This document shows positions 60,498-64,000 of a stretch of 64,000 nt of DNA, one piece after another. The stretch spans positions 129,274,295 through 129,338,294 of the forward strand of contig CM060977.1 in assembly GCA_030765065.1 (NCBI GenBank). The letters are read 5' to 3'. Numbering within the stretch: the first letter of the stretch is position 1; each line of letters starts with the position of its first letter. The DNA comes from Deroplatys truncata (lineage: Eukaryota; Arthropoda; Insecta; Mantodea; Mantidae). Made by a program: the position numbers and the translations under genes. The notes below the pieces were generated by a model that made no database searches, was not told the origin of the DNA, and worked only from the letters and a program-made list of their open reading frames with translations.

Positions 60498-60696
60498 TAA
60501 TGGTGCGGAAGAGTTTTGCCCTTGTCTGCTAATGGGTCTACATATGCATTCTTCAGGGGTGTACACCATATTTCTTTCAGGCAGTGTACGCCAGTGAATA
60601 ATTCGATGAATTTCTCAAAGTTCGCTACGTCTTTAGAAAGAACATTTAAAACGAATATAAAATTTATATTTGTAGTCTTCGTGCGTGTTACTTACA
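60498..60696 (-). CDS. Candidate exon, hypothetical protein (right arm)
   Basis: Mirror of the left-arm candidate exon at 45459-45657, unchanged as far as I could read. The opposing 67-residue frame at 60516-60719 is its shadow. Confidence 0.35.
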
Positions 60697-62044
60697 GGTA
60701 CGCCTGTTTTGAATTGTAATTATTACTTCTCTCGTGTGAGAAGAGACATAGCAGGCTTTGTTGAAGCGTACTCCTATGTGCTGGATACCCCTAGCCATTA
60801 AGAGCAGGTAGTGGGGAAAACCCTCGCGTCCTGTTTTAACCGCCTCTCATGATGGACAGGGTATTGCTGTCACATTGCGTCTTGTTTTTTCGTAAAGGGT
60901 TCTCGTGTTAACGTCTCATACAAGCTATTTGCAATTTCGCTTTAAGTTGCTTTTTAATTCATCTAAGCAATGTAATATTTTTTATAAACCCGCAATTCAA
61001 AAGAAGAATTAAACACACGTTATTAGCCGTAATAGTTATATACGCGTAATAATCGCGCATATACGATAACGAACAGTTGCGCGCGAGTCAATTACATTAA
61101 TCAATCAAAAAAAACTTAATTGTTTTAATCGATAGACTGCGCCGTTTCATTAGAAGTGAGATATTCATGGTAGATGAATAATTGGGTGAGATATCTCTAG
61201 GAGCGCGAGTCAATTACATTAATTATTCATTGTATTCATCGATCAGCGAGAGTCTTATTTATTTTTTATTTATTTCATAATCAATTCCTCCGGAGCCAAC
61301 ATGAACGCACCTCGCATGTTAATTCGCCTTTATTTTTTTTTCCGGAATCATATTTCGCAGAATTATATAGAGTTAAGATGGCCGTCTTGCGTACACCTCG
61401 AATTTAAATATGGTGAATTCACAACTTTCGGATATGACCACCAGGGGCGCTGTGTGGGAACACTCGTTGGAGTTTCACTCGTATTACCACTTGGCGCGCT
61501 AGTGTAGCTGGCGAACTGAAACGCATGTGGAGGGGATGCGGAAGTCGACTTGCCAGTCCAAATATCGAGAGTTAGTCATTCCAGTGAAACGTCTCGCAAC
61601 GGAAGGTTGCGGTCGGTGTTCCACCTCAATTATCACGCGATAACGAGTGTTACGTCAAGTCTGTCATTTCATCTAAGTGTTGTAATATTCTTATAAATCC
61701 AAAATATATTTTCCCTCAAAAGTAGAATTAAATAAATGTTATAACTCGTAATAATTATACACATGCTACCACACATATACGATAACGAACAGTTGCGCGC
61801 GAGTCAATTAATCATTCAAAAATACTTAATTGTTTTCATCGACAGACTAGCCGTGTTTCATTAGACGTGTAATTTATTGACAATAGTAGGTTATAAATGG
61901 CGGTTTAGGGACAGGTGTGCGCGATTCAATCAAAAATACTTAATTGCTCGAAGAATAGCGTTTAATTGCATTAGTAGTAATATGATAGCGATTCTTTTTT
62001 CAATAACACACATTACCTAATTGATTGAGGCAATTATGTACTCA

Positions 62045-62485
62045 AACGATTTGCCGATGTGCGGCAGGCATCGAGAATCGCATTCCCACACCGCCAACGT
62101 CACGCACCGAGAACCCTCACATATAACCCCTCACCCCGAGCGGCACATCCCCTACCCCAAGCCAATCACACGGCAGGGATTTAGACCTAGGGAAGGCACG
62201 CGACCGACGTATAGGATCAATACACACTCTCACACCTATCCACAGGGAACCAACCAGAACACAAAGGGGAGGGAGGACACGCGTATGGGGGAGGGAGGGG
62301 GGCGGGAACACCGCCACGTGACCAGACCACAGGGGGAGGGGGGGGAGGACCTGCCGGCACAGAACCTGTCGGCATTAGGTGAGGCCACAAAGGGAAGGGG
62401 GCGGGGCTAGCGGCACGCGACCGGGGCGGCATGTGAGGCCTCAAAGGGAGGGGGCGGGGCTAGCGGCATAGATCAAAGAACCTTA
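62045..62485. other. GC-rich subterminal island, right arm
   Basis: Mirror copy of the left island, with the same duplicated GC-box unit near 62395-62470. Confidence 0.6.
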
Positions 62486-62536
62486 TCAGATGGCGGCAAA
62501 TCCTTTATGGCTCCGTATCGGCTTAACAATTCTACT

Positions 62537-62620
62537 TACAATAATGTTAGTTTACACTACAATCACTCTGGCATTCACAGTGTTGTGATATAAAACACTG
62601 CCTCAATTTATAACTATAAC
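62537..62620 (+). repeat. Repeat family C, copy 2, right part of the split copy
   Basis: Resumes with TACAATAATGTTAGTTTACA and ends ACTGCCTCAATTTATAAC, matching 31418-31500 of the uninterrupted copy. Confidence 0.8.
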
Positions 62621-62957
62621 TGCCAATATATCATGTGACTTGAAGCTGGTATACAAAAGCTTCATATTACTCCTCATTTTCGTGTTTTTAAATATCATAG
62701 TAAGGCAAAATTTAAATACATCCCAAGAAGAACATTTAACATGAATCCTAATCCATATTCAGGTTTCCCAGGTAACCGTATAACCCAATTAGAACAAGTG
62801 TAAGGTTGACAATGAAGTACTTCATTTGATATAATATATTAATAGTTTTATTATTTATTAGGGAACTTAATAATACAATAGATATAGTTATAGATATGTG
62901 TCAATTATCAATTGTTTACTATTGTAACAGCTTAAGTTACATAATATTATAGCTAGT
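62621..62957. other. Unassigned AT-rich sequence
   Basis: No gene or repeat recognised. Confidence 0.3.
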
Positions 62958-63335
62958 ATGTTTATTTTGTTTTTCTTACTCGGTGTTGTTGCTCGTTACG
63001 TTAGAAAATATATACTTGGAGGAATTATTTATTCACAAAGTCCACAAACTGATGTAATAAGATATTCATCACATATTTGTTTTTTAAATTTCATGCAATT
63101 TTTCTTGTTTCCCTCTTCCTTTTGTTTGGTTGAGATTTGCAAAGCAGTCGCCAAAGTTTTTCAGCCGTCCAGAGGCACCTCGTTTTGGCTGAACCTCCAC
63201 TTGTTCAGGAACCAGAAAGGGGTGCTCATATCACACTCAACACCCGATTTCAGGGAAAAGTTTCTCAAGAATTTAGGATTTGATGATTTAGAGATAATGG
63301 AAGGCGTTGACAAACTGCTTTCTCAGATACAGTAG
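62958..63335 (+). CDS. Candidate exon or small gene, unknown protein
   Basis: The 125-residue frame begins with a hydrophobic, AT-coded stretch that looks like intron, then turns into balanced coding-like sequence after a long pyrimidine tract ending TTTGGTTGAG (about 63120-63136). The last about 65 residues include RGTSFWLNLHLFRNQKG and EKFLKNLGFDDLEIMEGV. I read it as a probable terminal exon from about 63137 to the stop at 63333-63335. I do not recognise the family, and it may be host or mobile-element derived. Confidence 0.45.
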   Translation: MFILFFLLGVVARYVRKYILGGIIYSQSPQTDVIRYSSHICFLNFMQFFLFPSSFCLVEICKAVAKVFQPSRGTSFWLNLHLFRNQKGVLISHSTPDFREKFLKNLGFDDLEIMEGVDKLLSQIQ

Positions 63336-63541
63336 GAACAGCCTGTATCTGTGATTATTTCTTGTGTAAATAATGCATGCAGCTAAGCAAGCAATATCCA
63401 GAATGCTAGTGGCCATCTCTGTATTCTCCTTTAACAATCCCACTTCTGTGCTATTATTATAACGTATAACACTTGGCTTTAAAATAAGGCCAGAAGTGGA
63501 TGTATCTTAATACATTGTGGGTAATATTAGAACTGCTTACT
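63336..63541. other. Possible 3' flank of the candidate exon
   Basis: AT-rich, no recognisable feature; no clean AATAAA was found. Confidence 0.25.
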
Positions 63542-63561
63542 TCATTTTTGGCGCATATGAA

Positions 63562-63562
63562 C

Positions 63563-63595
<33 letters not shown>

Positions 63596-63601
63596 GAGAG
63601 G
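63562..63601. repeat. (GA)n microsatellite
   Basis: An almost pure GA run interrupted once by GG. It breaks the end of the piggyBac-like frame, which becomes Ser-Leu repeats. Confidence 0.95.
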
Positions 63602-63604
63602 TGT

Positions 63605-64000
63605 TATCTTCACCGAATCCAAATATAGATGACAGTTCTTGATGCGAAGACGATGGTTGCATTTTTGGTGTATATAGGGCTTGTTTCTTTTCACAATACC
63701 AACTATAGACAAATTCCAAATCAGCAGCAGTCTTACTAATCGCAGAGTTGTGAAAAAATTGTCAGGAACAATATTTATGCCGGTACCTTTGAAATGATAA
63801 CACAGATCTTTCACTACCTTCTCTCCTTGATTAGCTTCTCTTCCAGAAACAGATTTCCCCGTAACAATTTGGCCAGTTATTGGGTAAGAATTTCGTGAAT
63901 CACAAATCCAGCAAACCTTCAAGTCATTATTTGGCTTACTTTCAGGGCATGTACCGAGTAAATCTTGTCTTGTCTTTGTAAGAAAACAGCTGCTCATCAA
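63605..64000 (-). pseudogene. piggyBac-type transposase fragment, cut by window edge
   Basis: The minus frame from the window edge carries WICDSRNSYPITGQIVTGKS, then NQGEKVV and VPDNFFTTLRLVRLLL, then VGIVKRNK. These are the order and motifs of the piggyBac catalytic core; the Asp in ICDSRNSY corresponds to the second catalytic Asp. The N-terminal part with the first Asp would lie beyond 64000. After IVKRNKPYIHQK homology is lost and the GA run follows, so the C-terminal part, with the last catalytic residues and Cys-rich finger, is missing. A truncated relic is most likely. Confidence 0.8.

Larger units (their letters stand above)
59855..61965 (-). repeat. Dispersed repeats of about 150-200 bp, right arm
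   Basis: Mirror copies of the left-arm set, readable as the complement (for example CGCGCGAGTCAATTA near 61797-61810). Confidence 0.7.
43619..62536. mobile_element. 18.9-kb fold-back element with Polinton-like termini
   Basis: An inverted repeat with arms 43619-51335 and 54816-62536 (7,717 and 7,721 bp) around a 3,480-bp tandem-array loop. It begins AGTAGAATTGTTAAGCC and ends with the reverse complement (...CAATTCTACT), flanked by a 6-bp duplication. A 6-bp duplication with AG...CT ends is the established signature of Polinton/Maverick elements, which usually have TIRs of some hundred bases up to about 1 kb plus genes for protein-primed DNA polymerase B, integrase, ATPase, protease and capsid. 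None of those genes is recognisable. I infer a non-autonomous, greatly expanded TIR derivative of a Polinton-like or related virus-like element. Another superfamily with 6-bp duplications cannot be excluded. Confidence 0.85.
54816..62536 (-). repeat. Right inverted arm of the fold-back element
   Basis: Reverse complement of the left arm. Every arm feature exists twice, in mirrored orientation. Confidence 0.95.
43613..62542. repeat. 6-bp target-site duplication TACAAT around the fold-back element
   Basis: TACAAT occurs at 43613-43618 and at 62537-62542. The uninterrupted family C copy at 31415-31435 has a single TACAATAAT at this place, so the second copy was made by insertion. Confidence 0.9.

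Noticed and set aside
43619-62536. The giant palindrome as a pure assembly or fold-back read artefact
   Set aside because: Both outer ends are flanked by the same TACAAT and by the two matching parts of one family C repeat, and the arms differ at several bases. Read-level confirmation is still desirable.

Overview
This window looks like intergenic, transposon-packed DNA of an arthropod, most likely an insect with a large genome. It has AT-rich unique sequence, many tRNA-derived SINEs, mariner, Tc1 and piggyBac remnants, non-LTR reverse transcriptase debris, LTR-like repeats and long CA/GT microsatellites. I could not recognise one complete host protein-coding gene, and the lineage (a polyneopteran would fit) is a guess. 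Most open frames are chance openings in repeats.

The left two thirds (1-43,600) is a mosaic of nested repeats. The dominant family, called A here (about 0.9 kb, CA-rich core, fixed asymmetric ends), occurs some twenty times in both orientations, often nested or fused head to head. Three LTR-like or other families (B, C and a TIR element D) recur. There is a 637-bp near-perfect palindrome at 217-853, a textbook heat-shock-type promoter at 3,109-3,186, a 71-72-bp minisatellite with an internal inversion at 25,440-26,760, a mariner split by a B copy, and a Tc1-like element with intact ends but a dead transposase sitting in an A copy.

The centrepiece is 43,619-62,536: an 18.9-kb fold-back element inserted in a C-family repeat and flanked by the 6-bp direct repeat TACAAT. 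It starts with AG and ends with CT, as Polinton/Maverick elements do. Its two arms (43,619-51,335 and 54,816-62,536, about 7.7 kb each) are almost identical inverted copies. The 3.5-kb loop between them is an array of about 165 copies of a 21-bp unit. No DNA polymerase, integrase, ATPase or capsid gene is visible. Each arm carries the same pair of small convergent genes: a two-exon gene with a 7-nt first coding exon, its own TATA box and initiator; and a 155-residue C2HC-finger gene with TATA box and poly(A) signal. Each arm also carries a GC-rich subterminal island, dispersed repeats of about 200 bp, and an A copy that itself holds a captured block of Gly/Ala/Pro-rich exons.

Right of it (62,537-64,000) are the end of the interrupted C repeat, a coding-looking exon of unknown identity, and a piggyBac transposase fragment cut by the window edge.
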